Source: Vibrio cyclitrophicus
GTDB lineage: Bacteria; Pseudomonadota; Gammaproteobacteria; Enterobacterales; Vibrionaceae
Length of the DNA stretch: 64,000 bases
Direction of reading: 5' to 3'
Assembly (NCBI RefSeq): GCF_024347435.1
Contig: NZ_AP025480.1
Span: forward strand, 620,001 to 684,000
Positions within the stretch are counted from its first letter, which is position 1; every line of letters begins with the position of its first letter. Below are positions 45,986 through 56,507 of this stretch, one piece after another. A program made the translations under genes and the position numbers. Below the pieces are notes generated by a model. It worked only from the letters and a program-made list of their open reading frames with translations. It was not told where the DNA came from and did not search any database.

Positions 45986-46001
45986 TGTGATTTGGTTCAC
46001 A
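45986..46001. promoter_or_regulatory. CRP-cAMP site upstream of nupC
   Basis: TGTGATTTGGTTCACA matches the CRP consensus TGTGA-N6-TCACA exactly. Its centre is about 93 bases upstream of the start predicted from TATAAT at 46075-46080, a known class-I activating position. Confidence 0.8.
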
Positions 46002-46074
46002 TTTGTGTATGAATGGTACATGAATCTTGTACGAAAGTGTGAGGACGGCATTACTTTATTAGTGGTCGCATGAG

Positions 46075-46080
46075 TATAAT
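46075..46080 (+). promoter_or_regulatory. -10 element of the nupC promoter
   Basis: Consensus TATAAT with no good -35, as expected for a CRP-dependent promoter. Confidence 0.6.
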
Positions 46081-46145
46081 TGCCTCCGCTTTATAGCCCC
46101 ATTTTGTAACACGCCAATAAATAACTAATAAGGAAGTCATAAACT

Positions 46146-47408
46146 ATGAGCCTGTTTATGAGCCTAGTCGGTATGGTCGTACTGATTGCAATCGCAGTAC
46201 TACTATCTGACAACCGCAAAGCTATTAATCTAAGAACAGTGGGTGGCGCTTTCGCTATCCAATTCGCACTTGGTGCATTCGTACTTTACATCCCTTGGGG
46301 TCGCGATCTACTTGCAGGTTTCTCTGCTGGTGTAGCAAACGTGATCGACTACGGTAAAGACGGTACTGGTTTCCTATTCGGCAGCCTAGTTAACTTCTCG
46401 GTTGACGGTATCGGTTTCATCTTTGCTTTCCAAGTACTACCAACTCTGATTTTCTTCTCTGCACTTATCTCTGTACTTTACTACATTGGTGTAATGCAGG
46501 TTGTAATCAAAGTTCTAGGTGGTGGTCTTCAGAAAGCTCTAGGTACTTCTCGCGCCGAGTCTATGTCTGCAGCTGCAAACATCTTCGTTGGTCAAACGGA
46601 AGCGCCTCTAGTTGTTCGTCCATTTGTTCCTAAAATGACTAACTCTGAACTATTCGCAGTAATGTGTGGTGGTTTGGCTTCTGTAGCTGGTGGTGTACTA
46701 GCAGGTTACGCATCTATGGGCGTTCCTCTAGAGTACCTAGTTGCCGCGTCATTCATGGCAGCACCTGGTGGCCTACTATTCGCTAAAATCATCAAACCTG
46801 AGACAGATACGCCAGACGATAACATCGCTGACGAAATGGACGGTGGCGATGACAAACCAGCTAACGTTATCGACGCAGCAGCTGGTGGCGCATCAGTTGG
46901 TCTACAACTAGCTCTTAACGTTGGTGCAATGCTACTAGCATTCATCGGTCTAATTGCTCTAATCAACGGTATCCTAGGTGGCATCGGTGGTTGGTTTGGT
47001 ATGGAAAACCTAACTCTAGAACTTCTTCTAGGTTGGATATTCGCACCACTAGCATTCATCATTGGTGTACCATGGGAAGAAGCGACTATCGCTGGTTCTT
47101 TCATTGGTCAGAAGACAGTTGTTAACGAATTCGTTGCATACTTAAACTTCGTACCATACATCGGTGACAACGCTCAAATCGTTGAAGCGACTGGTCAAGT
47201 GATGTCTGTTAAGACTCAAGCAATTATCTCATTCGCTCTATGTGGTTTCGCAAACCTTTCTTCAATTGCGATTCTTCTAGGTGGTCTAGGTGGTATTGCA
47301 CCAAGCCGTCGCCACGACATCGCTCGTATGGGTGTTAAAGCGGTTATTGCTGGTACTCTATCTAACCTGATGGCAGCAACAATTGCTGGCTTCTTCCTGT
47401 CTTTCTAA
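46146..47408 (+). CDS. nupC: concentrative nucleoside transporter NupC
   Basis: Ion-coupled importer of nucleosides in the inner membrane, 420 residues. It shows the CNT family core GQTEAPLVVRPFVPKMTNSELFAVMCGGLASVAGGVLAGYASMG, including the nucleoside-binding hairpin, and the second-half motif GVPWEEATIAGSFIGQKTVVNEFVAYLNF. The V. cholerae orthologue is the sodium-coupled protein used for structure determination, and this sequence has the same motifs. A CRP site precedes it, and deoCABD follows in the same direction, so uptake and breakdown of nucleosides are adjacent. Confidence 0.96.
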   Translation: MSLFMSLVGMVVLIAIAVLLSDNRKAINLRTVGGAFAIQFALGAFVLYIPWGRDLLAGFSAGVANVIDYGKDGTGFLFGSLVNFSVDGIGFIFAFQVLPTLIFFSALISVLYYIGVMQVVIKVLGGGLQKALGTSRAESMSAAANIFVGQTEAPLVVRPFVPKMTNSELFAVMCGGLASVAGGVLAGYASMGVPLEYLVAASFMAAPGGLLFAKIIKPETDTPDDNIADEMDGGDDKPANVIDAAAGGASVGLQLALNVGAMLLAFIGLIALINGILGGIGGWFGMENLTLELLLGWIFAPLAFIIGVPWEEATIAGSFIGQKTVVNEFVAYLNFVPYIGDNAQIVEATGQVMSVKTQAIISFALCGFANLSSIAILLGGLGGIAPSRRHDIARMGVKAVIAGTLSNLMAATIAGFFLSF

Positions 47409-47446
47409 TTCGTTAGAAATCGATATATAGACGCCATAATAATATC

Positions 47447-47481
47447 GCCCCGTAGCAAGAAATTGCTGCGGGGCTTTTTTG
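47447..47481 (+). terminator. intrinsic terminator of nupC
   Basis: Stem GCCCCGTAGCAA/TTGCTGCGGGGC (one G-U), loop GAAA, seven T. Confidence 0.9.
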
Positions 47482-47928
47482 TTTTTAGGCCCTGCATTTT
47501 TAAGCATGAAGATGAACATGTGTTTGAATTCGATATTGGGTCTAGAATGTTTTTTTGAGATACAAACCGTTTGCGTTCTAAGGAGCACTACAATTTATTG
47601 ATGGATACCTATAATGTATAAGCTAAAGGGATAGGATGTCTCTGTTGGCAAGAACGTAACCTCGAAATCAACTCGACGTTATTTTTCTGGGATAAAGCCA
47701 AACTTAGCGATACGCTATAGATGTTAGACACAACATGACTGATTTGTTGTGCCATAGACCAAACTGGTACTGTGCGGTGACAAGGATTGCAATTGATAGC
47801 GAAAGTTATCAAGTCTTCAGGGAACCAAGTCCGTTCATTTGTGGCTACTGAGCATTACTAAAATATCCATCTATACTGGATGGAGGGCGAAGTAGTTAAC
47901 TATTTGAATATATTGATCGGAGATAGAA
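47482..47928 (+). promoter_or_regulatory. ~450-bp control region of the deo operon
   Basis: No convincing gene. Two inverted repeats stand out: CACAACA/TGTTGTG (47729-47735 with 47745-47751, 9-base spacer; directly preceded by TGTTAGA, a half of the enteric DeoR operator) and TTGATA/TATCAA (47793-47798 with 47807-47812). A TATACT (47872-47877) may be the -10. Repressor control by a DeoR- or CytR-type protein is likely by analogy but not shown. Confidence 0.5.
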
Positions 47929-48705
47929 ATGAGCGATTTAAAAGCAGCAGCTCTACGTGCACTTAAACTTATGGACCTAACTACGCTAAATGACGACGAT
48001 ACTACTGAGAAAGTAGTGGCGCTTTGTCATGACGCGAAGACTGCAGTAGGCAACACAGCTGCAATCTGTATTTACCCTCGCTTTATCCCAGCAGCTAAGA
48101 AAGCGTTGCGTGAGCAAGGTACTCCAGAAGTACGCATTGCGACTGTAACTAACTTCCCTCATGGTAATGACGACATCGAAATTGCTGTTGCAGAAACAAA
48201 AGCAGCAGTAGCGTACGGCGCAGATGAAGTTGACGTAGTATTCCCATACCGTGCTCTTATTGCTGGCAACGAAGAAGTTGGCTTTGAGCTAGTTAAGCAA
48301 TGTAAAGCTGCTTGTGGTGACATCACGCTTAAAGTGATCATCGAAACAGGTGAACTGAAAGAAGAAGCACTGATCAAGAAAGCTTCTCAAATCTGTATCG
48401 AAGCTGGTGCAGACTTCATCAAAACTTCAACAGGTAAAGTGCCAGTAAACGCGACTCCAGAGTACGCGCGCATGATGCTTGAAGTTATTCGTGACATGGG
48501 CGTTGCTAAAACAGTTGGTTTCAAACCTGCTGGTGGCGTTCGTACTGCTGAAGATGCAGCACTATACCTAGCAATGGCTGATGAGCTACTAGGCGCTGAG
48601 TGGGCAGACAACATGCACTACCGTTTTGGTGCTTCAAGCCTACTAACTAACCTTCTTAATACATTAGAAGTGACAGACCAAACTGCTGATCCAGCAGCAT
48701 ACTAA
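47929..48705 (+). CDS. deoC: deoxyribose-phosphate aldolase
   Basis: Splits deoxyribose-5-phosphate into acetaldehyde and glyceraldehyde-3-phosphate. The 258-residue TIM barrel has the Schiff-base lysine K165 in [10 protein letters not shown] and the second active-site lysine K199 in [10 protein letters not shown]. Ribosome binding site CGGAGA precedes ATG. First gene of deoC-deoA-deoB-deoD. Confidence 0.98.
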   Translation: MSDLKAAALRALKLMDLTTLNDDDTTEKVVALCHDAKTAVGNTAAICIYPRFIPAAKKALREQGTPEVRIATVTNFPHGNDDIEIAVAETKAAVAYGADEVDVVFPYRALIAGNEEVGFELVKQCKAACGDITLKVIIETGELKEEALIKKASQICIEAGADFIKTSTGKVPVNATPEYARMMLEVIRDMGVAKTVGFKPAGGVRTAEDAALYLAMADELLGAEWADNMHYRFGASSLLTNLLNTLEVTDQTADPAAY

Positions 48706-48815
48706 TATCCCAATCGGGTGTAACAAGATTTAGTCTGTTTGATGGAGTGGCGTTAAGTCACTCCATATTACCTCTTTCCCTACACACCATACTCACTAGA
48801 GTTTGGGAGACACTA

Positions 48816-50144
48816 ATGTATCTACCTCAAGAAATTATTCGCAGAAAACGTGATAACGAAGTACTAACCACAGAAGAAATTAACTTCTTCATCCAAGGTG
48901 TCGCTAAAAACACGGTTTCTGAAGGCCAGATTGCTGCATTCGCAATGGCTATCTTTTTTAATGAAATGACGATGCCAGAACGCATCGCACTAACATGTGC
49001 AATGCGTGATTCAGGCATGGTGATTGATTGGAGTCACATGAACTTTGATGGCCCAATCGTTGATAAACACTCTACTGGTGGTGTTGGTGACGTAACTTCC
49101 CTGATGCTTGGCCCTATGGTGGCAGCATGTGGCGGTTTCGTTCCTATGATCTCTGGTCGTGGTTTAGGCCACACTGGCGGTACACTAGATAAATTAGAAT
49201 CTATCCCTGGTTATAATATTACGCCAACCAACGATGTATTTGGTGCAGTAACCAAAGATGCTGGTGTGGCGATCATCGGCCAAACGGGCGACCTAGCACC
49301 GGCTGATAAGCGCGTTTATGCGACTCGTGATATCACGGCAACAGTAGATAACATCTCGCTAATCACAGCTTCAATCCTCTCGAAGAAACTGGCAGCCGGC
49401 CTTGATTCTTTAGTGATGGACGTAAAAGTAGGTTCAGGCGCATTTATGCCTACGTATGAAGCCTCTGAAGAACTAGCGAAATCTATCGTTGCAGTAGCAA
49501 ACGGTGCTGGCACTAAAACAACAGCAATCCTAACGGATATGAACCAAGTTCTGGCTTCTTCAGCGGGTAACGCAGTCGAAGTACGTGAAGCGGTTCAATT
49601 CCTAACTGGTGAATACCGTAATCCACGTTTGTTGGAAATCACACTAGCGTCGTGTGCGGAAATGTTGGTGCTGGGTAATCTAGCTAAAGATTCCGATGAA
49701 GCGCGTGAAAAACTGATGGCAGTACTGGATAACGGTAAAGCAGCAGAATGCTTCGGTAAGATGGTAGCGGGCCTTGGTGGTCCTGCAGATTTCGTAACGA
49801 ACTACGATAACTACCTAGAAAAAGCAGAAATTGTTAAACCAGTGTACGCACTCGAAAGCGGTGTAGTATCAGCGATGGATACGCGTGCAATTGGTATGGC
49901 TGTCGTTGGTATGGGCGGTGGTCGCCGCGTAGCAACAGACAGCATTGATTACGCAGTCGGTTTTGATAGCTTCATTCGCCTTGGCGAAGTAGCAAGCGAC
50001 GATAAACCATTAGCAATGATTCATGCTCGCAATGAACAACAGTGGCAAGAAGCTGCGACGGCATTACAACATGCAATCACTGTGGGCGGAGAATATACAG
50101 CAACGCCAGACGTTTACCGTCAGATTCGTTCTGAAGACGTGTAA
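48816..50144 (+). CDS. deoA: thymidine phosphorylase
   Basis: Phosphorolyses thymidine and deoxyuridine to base and deoxyribose-1-phosphate. Read from ATG 48816 (TTGGGAGA upstream) it has 442 residues, starting [13 protein letters not shown]. It contains the glycine-rich phosphate site [24 protein letters not shown] and the signature [21 protein letters not shown]. The track-length extension to 48747 has no ribosome binding site. Confidence 0.97.
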   Translation: MYLPQEIIRRKRDNEVLTTEEINFFIQGVAKNTVSEGQIAAFAMAIFFNEMTMPERIALTCAMRDSGMVIDWSHMNFDGPIVDKHSTGGVGDVTSLMLGPMVAACGGFVPMISGRGLGHTGGTLDKLESIPGYNITPTNDVFGAVTKDAGVAIIGQTGDLAPADKRVYATRDITATVDNISLITASILSKKLAAGLDSLVMDVKVGSGAFMPTYEASEELAKSIVAVANGAGTKTTAILTDMNQVLASSAGNAVEVREAVQFLTGEYRNPRLLEITLASCAEMLVLGNLAKDSDEAREKLMAVLDNGKAAECFGKMVAGLGGPADFVTNYDNYLEKAEIVKPVYALESGVVSAMDTRAIGMAVVGMGGGRRVATDSIDYAVGFDSFIRLGEVASDDKPLAMIHARNEQQWQEAATALQHAITVGGEYTATPDVYRQIRSEDV

Positions 50145-50220
50145 ATAACAGGTATCGGTATACATCGCGTATACCGATAAACAGAGTTCTGGTGCAAAGA
50201 GCAATAAGTTGGTGAAGAAA

Positions 50221-51441
50221 ATGAAAAGAGCATTTATTTTAGTTTTAGATTCATTCGGTATCGGTGAAACAGCGGATGCAGATACATTTGGCGATGTAGG
50301 TTCGGATACAATGGGTCACATTGCTGACCATTGTGATCAAGGCCTTGCAGACAACGCGGATCGTAAAGGTCCACTAACGCTGCCAAACCTGTCTAAGCTA
50401 GGTTTAGCGATGGCTCACAAAGAGTCTACAGGTCGCTTTGCTCCTGGTATGGATGCAGACGCAGAGATCATTGGCGCGTACGGTCACGCAGCTGAGCTGT
50501 CTTCTGGTAAAGATACGCCATCAGGTCACTGGGAAATCGCAGGTGTACCGGTATTGTTTGACTGGGGCTACTTCACCGACAAAGAGAACAGCTTTCCAAA
50601 GGAACTGACTGACCGAATTCTTGAGCGTGCTGGTTTGTCTGGATTCTTAGGAAACTGCCACTCATCGGGTACGGAAATCCTAGATAATCTGGGTGAAGAG
50701 CACATGAAGTCTGGCTTGCCAATCTTCTACACTTCTGCAGACTCTGTCTTCCAGATCGCTTGTCATGAAGAGACATTCGGCCTACAAAACCTATTAGACC
50801 TTTGTCAGGTCGCTCGTGAAGAGCTAGCTGACTACAACATTGGTCGTGTTATCGCTCGTCCGTTTATTGGTGCGGGTAAAGGTCAATTTGAACGTACTGG
50901 TAACCGTCGCGATCTTTCTGTGGAGCCGCCAGCGGCAACTATCCTTCAGAAACTTGTTGATGAGAAGGGCGGCAACGTTCACTCAATCGGTAAGATCTCT
51001 GATATCTACGCAGGTTGTGGTATCACTCAGAAAACTAAAGCAACAGGTATTCCAGCGCTATTTGAAGCAACCAAAGAAGCGATCACTGAAGCGGGCGACA
51101 ACACTATCGTGTTCACTAACTTCGTTGATTTCGACTCAGCATACGGCCACCGTCGTGATGTTGCAGGTTACGCAGCGGCACTTGAGTACTTCGATGGTCG
51201 CATCAATGAAATCATCGATATGATGAAAGAAGATGACGTACTTATCCTAACGGCAGACCACGGTTGTGACCCAACGTGGCCGGGTTCAGACCATACTCGT
51301 GAACATATCCCAGTGATCGTTTACGGTAACAAGGTTCCAGCAGGCTCTCTAGGCCGTCGTGATACTTTCGCTGATATCGGTCAAAGCTTAGCGTCATACT
51401 TTGGCACATCGCCAATGGGATACGGTACAAGCTTTTTATAA
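50221..51441 (+). CDS. deoB: phosphopentomutase
   Basis: Converts (deoxy)ribose-1-phosphate to the 5-phosphate. A 406-residue alkaline-phosphatase-superfamily enzyme with metal ligands in [16 protein letters not shown] and in [20 protein letters not shown]. The nucleophile region [15 protein letters not shown] is present. ATG 50221 gives the canonical start; upstream TTG/GTG codons are in frame but unnecessary. Confidence 0.97.
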   Translation: MKRAFILVLDSFGIGETADADTFGDVGSDTMGHIADHCDQGLADNADRKGPLTLPNLSKLGLAMAHKESTGRFAPGMDADAEIIGAYGHAAELSSGKDTPSGHWEIAGVPVLFDWGYFTDKENSFPKELTDRILERAGLSGFLGNCHSSGTEILDNLGEEHMKSGLPIFYTSADSVFQIACHEETFGLQNLLDLCQVAREELADYNIGRVIARPFIGAGKGQFERTGNRRDLSVEPPAATILQKLVDEKGGNVHSIGKISDIYAGCGITQKTKATGIPALFEATKEAITEAGDNTIVFTNFVDFDSAYGHRRDVAGYAAALEYFDGRINEIIDMMKEDDVLILTADHGCDPTWPGSDHTREHIPVIVYGNKVPAGSLGRRDTFADIGQSLASYFGTSPMGYGTSFL

Positions 51442-51450
51442 TAGTTAGCT

Positions 51451-51480
51451 AGAGAGAGGGAAATCTCTCTCTTCTTTTTT
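51451..51480 (+). terminator. weak hairpin between deoB and deoD
   Basis: Stem AGAGAGA/TCTCTCT, loop GGGAAA, followed by CTTCTTTTTT. It may partially terminate and lower deoD relative to the upstream genes, or mark a 3' processing point. Confidence 0.55.
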
Positions 51481-51504
51481 GTTTTGAGATTAAGGATATT
51501 TTCA

Positions 51505-52224
51505 ATGGCTACTCCACATATTAATGCTGAAATGGGTGATTTCGCTGACGTAGTTCTAATGCCAGGCGATCCGCTACGCGCTAAATACATTGCTGAAACC
51601 TTCTTAGAAGAAGTGGTTCAGGTGTGTGATGTTCGTAATATGTTTGGTTACACCGGTACTTACAAAGGTCGTAAGGTGTCAGTCATGGGGCACGGTATGG
51701 GCATTCCATCTTGTTCTATCTACGCGACTGAGCTGATCAAAGACTTTGGTGTGAAAAAGATCATTCGTGTCGGCAGTTGTGGTGCAGTGAGTGAAGATAT
51801 CAAGGTGCGTGATGTGGTGATTGGCATGGGCGCGTGTACCGACTCAAAAGTGAACCGTATTCGCTTTAAAGGTCATGACTTCGCGGCTATCGCAGATTAC
51901 AAAATGGTGCGCGCGGCAGAAGATGCAGCCAAAGCTCGCGGTGTCGACGTAAAAGTGGGCAACCTATTCTCGGCTGAGCTGTTCTATACGCCAGACCCTG
52001 AAATGTTCGAAGTTATGGACAAGTACGGCATCGTCGGCGTAGAGATGGAAGCGGCGGGTATCTATGGCGTATGTGCTGAATACGGCGCAAAAGCTCTGAC
52101 TATTTGTACTGTTTCTGATCACATCAAAACGGGTGAGCAAACGACATCAGACGAACGTCAAACAACTTTCAACGACATGATGATAATTGCACTGGATTCT
52201 GTGCTTCTTGGTGACCAAGAGTAA
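51505..52224 (+). CDS. deoD: purine-nucleoside phosphorylase
   Basis: Phosphorolyses purine (deoxy)nucleosides. The 239-residue hexameric-type enzyme starts at ATG 51505 (AAGGAT upstream) with [27 protein letters not shown]. It contains [19 protein letters not shown] and the base-binding region [10 protein letters not shown] and TVSDH. It completes the deoCABD unit. Confidence 0.97.
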   Translation: MATPHINAEMGDFADVVLMPGDPLRAKYIAETFLEEVVQVCDVRNMFGYTGTYKGRKVSVMGHGMGIPSCSIYATELIKDFGVKKIIRVGSCGAVSEDIKVRDVVIGMGACTDSKVNRIRFKGHDFAAIADYKMVRAAEDAAKARGVDVKVGNLFSAELFYTPDPEMFEVMDKYGIVGVEMEAAGIYGVCAEYGAKALTICTVSDHIKTGEQTTSDERQTTFNDMMIIALDSVLLGDQE

Positions 52225-52295
52225 ATCTTTGGTGGCTTAAGGGCCAATGTAGCGTTAGTCGTTATTCTCAATGATTTGTTTAGACACTAGATAAC

Positions 52296-52333
52296 AAAAA
52301 GCCCCGTCGCTGCCTGAGCGTCGGGGCTTTTTA
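52296..52333. terminator. terminator after deoD (bidirectional with smp)
   Basis: Stem GCCCCG-T-CGCT/AGCG-T-CGGGGC with one internal T-T mismatch, flanked by AAAAA and TTTTT. Confidence 0.88.
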
Positions 52334-52351
52334 TTGGATCCCTTTAAGCCG

Positions 52352-52963
52352 TTAAGAGCTTACATTCTTAAGCAGTAAGTTCTCGCCAGATTTCGTTTGT
52401 CTTCTGCGAATCAGCATAATGAACAGCACACCACTGACGAAGCCCATTAAGACCATACCGATCATATAACGATCGCTTTTTCGATAGTGGTGATCAGAAA
52501 TCGCCGTCATTTTCCCCGTTTCAAACGTCACACGAATAAAACCGATGATCGTTTTTTCTGGTGAGTAGATAGGTTCGACTAACTGCTGCCTGCCGATACT
52601 TGCTGTTGAAAGTGGCGTGTCTAAGCCAAGAACTTCGCGTACCGAGAGTGCTTTTTCGCTCGATGCCAGTCGAATACCCTCTGCATCGTAGATGGTGGTA
52701 TCGAATACCAGTCGATCTTGAGACAGCTGATTAGTGAGTTCAAGCAGTCGTTCTTGGTCTTGTTGCGTGATCATCTTACTAGCAGAAAGTGATGCCTGAG
52801 AGATAAGAACCTTGGTTAGTGTCTCTAGTTGTTTTGCTTGGATTTTCTCGTTGCCTTTACTGATCACGACCGTATTTTTAATCGTCACGACGAACATGGT
52901 AGCCAACAAAATGAGGGCTAACATTCGTAAAGCGTTACGTATTGAGAACAATGATTCATTCAT
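52352..52963 (-). CDS. Smp/YtjB-family membrane protein
   Basis: A protein of 203 residues from ATG 52963 (an in-frame ATG at 52987 is also possible). It has an N-terminal helix (about 12-30), a periplasmic sensor-like domain of about 120 residues (ISQASLSASKMITQQDQERLLELTNQLSQDRLVFDTTIYDAEG...), and a second helix near 165-185 followed by a basic cytoplasmic tail. It matches E. coli Smp (YtjB) in layout and in the VEPI-GFIRVT block, and like it lies divergent from serB. Function is unknown; old hemolysin-related labels are not supported by sequence. Confidence 0.82.
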   Translation of the reverse strand: MNESLFSIRNALRMLALILLATMFVVTIKNTVVISKGNEKIQAKQLETLTKVLISQASLSASKMITQQDQERLLELTNQLSQDRLVFDTTIYDAEGIRLASSEKALSVREVLGLDTPLSTASIGRQQLVEPIYSPEKTIIGFIRVTFETGKMTAISDHHYRKSDRYMIGMVLMGFVSGVLFIMLIRRRQTKSGENLLLKNVSS

Positions 52964-53071
52964 GTTTAACGAAGCCTGAAATAACAAATGTTATGATTAA
53001 GACATATTGAGACTTGCGTTTTCAAATTGCAATAGGTTAACGTTTAGCATAGTTAATTAGGAATCATACAC

Positions 53072-54052
53072 ATGGACGCTCAGAAATATCTGCCGATTAA
53101 AAGGCATACGACATTATTAACTCGACTTCCCGAGACTCGTTTCGCTTCTCAACTCGCTAAAGCTAAAGCCAATTGGATCGTATTTGGCGAGTACTTATCA
53201 CCACAATCTTTCGATGACATCGATTTCTTTACTGGCACTTACAACACTATTCTAGATACTTGGAAAGTGGGCAAATACGAAGTGGCATTGATGTCTGGAA
53301 ATTTAACGCCGCTACATGAAGAAATCCTACAGGCTCTAAAGCTTGATTATGCTTGCCTTAGCGAGGTCCCTGACTTATCTAAGCCAGGTTTGATTGTGAT
53401 GGATATGGACTCCACAGCGATTCAAATTGAATGTATTGATGAGATCGCTAAGTTAGCTGGAGTGGGGGAGTTAGTCTCTGAAATTACAGAGCGCGCAATG
53501 CAAGGTGAGCTCGATTTTGAACAGAGCCTTCGCCAGAGGGTTGGAGCACTTAAAGGTGCTGATGAAGCGATTCTTGAGCAAGTGCGTCAATCTCTGCCAT
53601 TCATGCCAGACCTTGTTGAACTTGTTAATACGCTCAATAAACTTGGCTGGAAAACTGCTATCGCATCCGGTGGCTTTACTTACTTCTCAGATTACCTAAA
53701 AGATACACTTGATCTTCACCACGCTCAGTCAAACACCCTCGAAATCGTTAATGGTAAGTTGACGGGTGAAGTTTTAGGTGATGTTGTTTCGGCGCAGACT
53801 AAAGCGGATATCTTAGTTGAGCTAGCGGAAGAGTATGAACTTGAACTGCATAACACGGTTGCTGTGGGTGATGGTGCTAACGACTTGGTGATGATGGGCT
53901 CTGCGGGCTTAGGGATAGCTTACCATGCAAAACCCAAGGTAGAGCAGCAAGCTCAAACCGCAGTGCGTTACGCAGGTTTAGGTGGTGTGCTTTGTATCTT
54001 GTCGGGTGTATTAGCTAAGCAGCAAAAGATTAGCTGGCAAGCCAAACCTTAG
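53072..54052 (+). CDS. serB: phosphoserine phosphatase
   Basis: Last step of serine synthesis. The 326-residue HAD-superfamily enzyme has an N-terminal regulatory domain (1-100) and the catalytic motif DMDST with nucleophile D111 and D113. It also has the SGGFTYF loop and the C-terminal GDGANDLVMMGSAGLGIAYHAKP. It is divergent from smp and followed by a terminator, with radA nearby as in E. coli. Confidence 0.97.
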   Translation: MDAQKYLPIKRHTTLLTRLPETRFASQLAKAKANWIVFGEYLSPQSFDDIDFFTGTYNTILDTWKVGKYEVALMSGNLTPLHEEILQALKLDYACLSEVPDLSKPGLIVMDMDSTAIQIECIDEIAKLAGVGELVSEITERAMQGELDFEQSLRQRVGALKGADEAILEQVRQSLPFMPDLVELVNTLNKLGWKTAIASGGFTYFSDYLKDTLDLHHAQSNTLEIVNGKLTGEVLGDVVSAQTKADILVELAEEYELELHNTVAVGDGANDLVMMGSAGLGIAYHAKPKVEQQAQTAVRYAGLGGVLCILSGVLAKQQKISWQAKP

Positions 54053-54102
54053 GGCTTTCTCAGCGCTATTGGTCGTTTTTGGCAATAGCAGAGTAGATAC
54101 AA

Positions 54103-54129
54103 AAAAAGCAGGCTTTCCGCCTGCTTTTT
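54103..54129. terminator. bidirectional terminator between serB and the PilZ gene
   Basis: Perfect 11-bp stem AAAAAGCAGGC/GCCTGCTTTTT with loop TTTCC. Confidence 0.92.
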
Positions 54130-54158
54130 GATTTTTAAATTAAGTGTAACGTCAGTGT

Positions 54159-56507
54159 TTAACGTGTTAACTCTAATCGGATCAATACTTCATCGGTAAT
54201 ATCTTCTATCTCACCATAACCGATAAAAGCGGTGACCTCATTTTCTAATTTCTTCGCCTGGTGCATGCTGATTCGTGCAAGTTCTTCTAAATCCGATTGG
54301 AATAAACTGGTGAGTGGATTAAAGATGGGAGCTGTCGTGACTCGCAATACGTATACGTCACCTAAGTGCTGTGCCTTCTTAATGAATAAGATTCGCTCTT
54401 TTGCAGACGTGAAATCTTTGACCAGTTTCGTATGTACGGATTGGATCTTGTCACCAAACTTAACCGCAGCAATGTAGACGTCATGGTGTTTAGGTTCTGC
54501 CCCTTCAATCCTTTTTAGTGGCTCAGCCAGTAGCGAGTTAGAGTGCCCTTTGAAAATAGGTTCGAGTGAGAACTTTTGATTGTGTCCAAGCTTTGCGAGC
54601 AAGGCTAGATGCTTATTCAATGGGAAATTCACACCAATGATCTTACAGCGCAGTGTTGAGCTTGGTTTATCAATGAATATTGGACTGCTCACCATCTTGC
54701 TCAGCAAAATGTTGTGCAGTGATTCAAGCAACGAATGCGTTGGTAGAATCTCTTTTTTCTTAATCAGTTTGCTTTGGTTTTGATCGATAAGCCCGTTAAG
54801 GAATGCGATGGTTCGCATAGTCTTCGCGTTTTCTTCGATCACTAATTGTACGTTGCGACCGTTAGGACTTACTCGAATAACGTGGTATGGAACTGTGCTT
54901 AATGGCAAATTTTTGTCATAGAGTTGAAGCTCATTAAAGTTCACTAATACAGAGTCACTAGTCTTGAGTACCATTGGATGCTCAAGAGTAATACTGAGTC
55001 CACGTTTCGAGATATCCAAAGTGTGTCCATTCGCTGTTGTGCCATCTTGTGAGGCCAGTTGCAAAGGAGATTTAAATTTGTATCTCGGTTCTTTACGACG
55101 AGTTTGAGAGTCAAAGTAGATACTTTGAATATTTCCAACAACGGTACGTGGGTGACGGAAACGGTTCAGTTCACTGCTTGGAATGCGAGGTTTTTCACTC
55201 AGTAGGTAATCCGCAGCGCTTTCGTGATCGCCGATCTCTTGCAATATACCGCAATGCGTCAGTTGCTCTGAGCTTTGAGCGAGCGTATCCGAGTGCTTAG
55301 CTAAAGATTGTCGCTCAGTCTCTGATAGCTCAAAGACAGAGAACTTGAACGCTTTCCAGCTTTTACGCTTACCACCGATGTGCCAGAACAGTTGTCGTTG
55401 TTCGCGAGAGGCCTCCGGTAGCATCATCGAGTAGAATAAAGTCTTATTTTGATGCTCGTGAGTAAAAGAGTAGATAACGTTACTGGTTCCCTTTACTCCT
55501 GGCTTGGCCAGCAAGTTCATTCTTTGTTCGTTGAATAAGGTACCCAAAGCTTGCTGGTTTCGTTCGTCGTGCCAGTATTGCCACAATGGATGATTGTTAT
55601 CCGTGAGCAGAGCCAGTTTTAGTTCGCTACCACTGAAAAATAGGGGAAGGTTACAGGTGTGTTTTAAGTAGGTGTGTTCGATACCTCGGGTACGAGTTCG
55701 AATAACCCTATCTTGGTTCTCATGGCTGGTTTTTTTACTTGAACTATTTAAAGATTCATCGAGTAAGCGAGCTAAAATATTGTTGTCGCTTACTTTGATG
55801 GTTCTTAAAAATTTGACAGCATTGTTTTCATAAGATTCATCAATGCCCAAAACACGGAATTCAATGGCTTTGTTAACATCGATCTCTAGAGATTTCTCAA
55901 CCAACTCTGTGAATTTAACACTAATGATTTCACCAAGATTGTATCGAAAGGTGCTTGGTACTTTGAATTTTGCGCCTGACGGAGATATATCAACTGTCAC
56001 ACCATGTAGGCTTTGACCTTTAGATGTTGTCACTTCAACCTGTGAACTGATCTTGAGTCTGTTTTCTTGACGTTTTAAATCGTAGCCCAAGTTAATCGCT
56101 TCTGCTTCATATGGACTATTCGCATTGGTGATGTCATGTTTATTTTGAGAGGAGATATTAACAACACTGCGAAGTGGCTGAGTTCGTGGTGTCATTACCA
56201 ACTCCCACGTGCCCTCTGTGTAACCTTTAAACTTTTTAGTGCCGCGTTGGTAAGCATTCAAAGCGATGTCATCAAGCCAGTGTTTACGGCCGTCTAGCGT
56301 GAACTGGCGACATTCATTATCAATACGCCCGCGTAAATCAATGCTCTTTGTACACGGAGCCATGATACGATTCAGTTCCATTTTAACGAGTAGCTTTAGA
56401 GACGGCGATTCGCCTTCTGTCATTTGTGAAAGAAGGAATTCGAAATCTTCGGCGTGGTAAGCCGGGATAAGTCGTTCTGCTACAGATAGAATTTCAGATT
56501 GCTGCAT
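54159..56507 (-). CDS. large protein with two PilZ (c-di-GMP-binding) domains
   Basis: A 782-residue cytoplasmic protein without membrane segments. Two PilZ modules are visible: near residue 140 (KRQENRLKIS... VDISPSGAKFKVP) and near 470 (RRKEPRYKFKSPLQL... LDISKRGLSITL). The second keeps the RxxxR and D/N-x-S-x-x-G signatures of c-di-GMP binding; the first keeps DISPSG, but its arginine motif is weaker (RQENR). The remaining N- and C-terminal regions are not recognisable. By position between serB and radA it corresponds to V. cholerae VC2344 (PlzC as I recall). It is divergent from radA. Confidence 0.82.
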   Translation of the reverse strand: MQQSEILSVAERLIPAYHAEDFEFLLSQMTEGESPSLKLLVKMELNRIMAPCTKSIDLRGRIDNECRQFTLDGRKHWLDDIALNAYQRGTKKFKGYTEGTWELVMTPRTQPLRSVVNISSQNKHDITNANSPYEAEAINLGYDLKRQENRLKISSQVEVTTSKGQSLHGVTVDISPSGAKFKVPSTFRYNLGEIISVKFTELVEKSLEIDVNKAIEFRVLGIDESYENNAVKFLRTIKVSDNNILARLLDESLNSSSKKTSHENQDRVIRTRTRGIEHTYLKHTCNLPLFFSGSELKLALLTDNNHPLWQYWHDERNQQALGTLFNEQRMNLLAKPGVKGTSNVIYSFTHEHQNKTLFYSMMLPEASREQRQLFWHIGGKRKSWKAFKFSVFELSETERQSLAKHSDTLAQSSEQLTHCGILQEIGDHESAADYLLSEKPRIPSSELNRFRHPRTVVGNIQSIYFDSQTRRKEPRYKFKSPLQLASQDGTTANGHTLDISKRGLSITLEHPMVLKTSDSVLVNFNELQLYDKNLPLSTVPYHVIRVSPNGRNVQLVIEENAKTMRTIAFLNGLIDQNQSKLIKKKEILPTHSLLESLHNILLSKMVSSPIFIDKPSSTLRCKIIGVNFPLNKHLALLAKLGHNQKFSLEPIFKGHSNSLLAEPLKRIEGAEPKHHDVYIAAVKFGDKIQSVHTKLVKDFTSAKERILFIKKAQHLGDVYVLRVTTAPIFNPLTSLFQSDLEELARISMHQAKKLENEVTAFIGYGEIEDITDEVLIRLELTR

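Noticed and set aside
47609..47812. 67-codon reverse ORF in the deo control region
   Set aside because: No ribosome binding site, composition unlike neighbouring genes, and it covers the inverted repeats.
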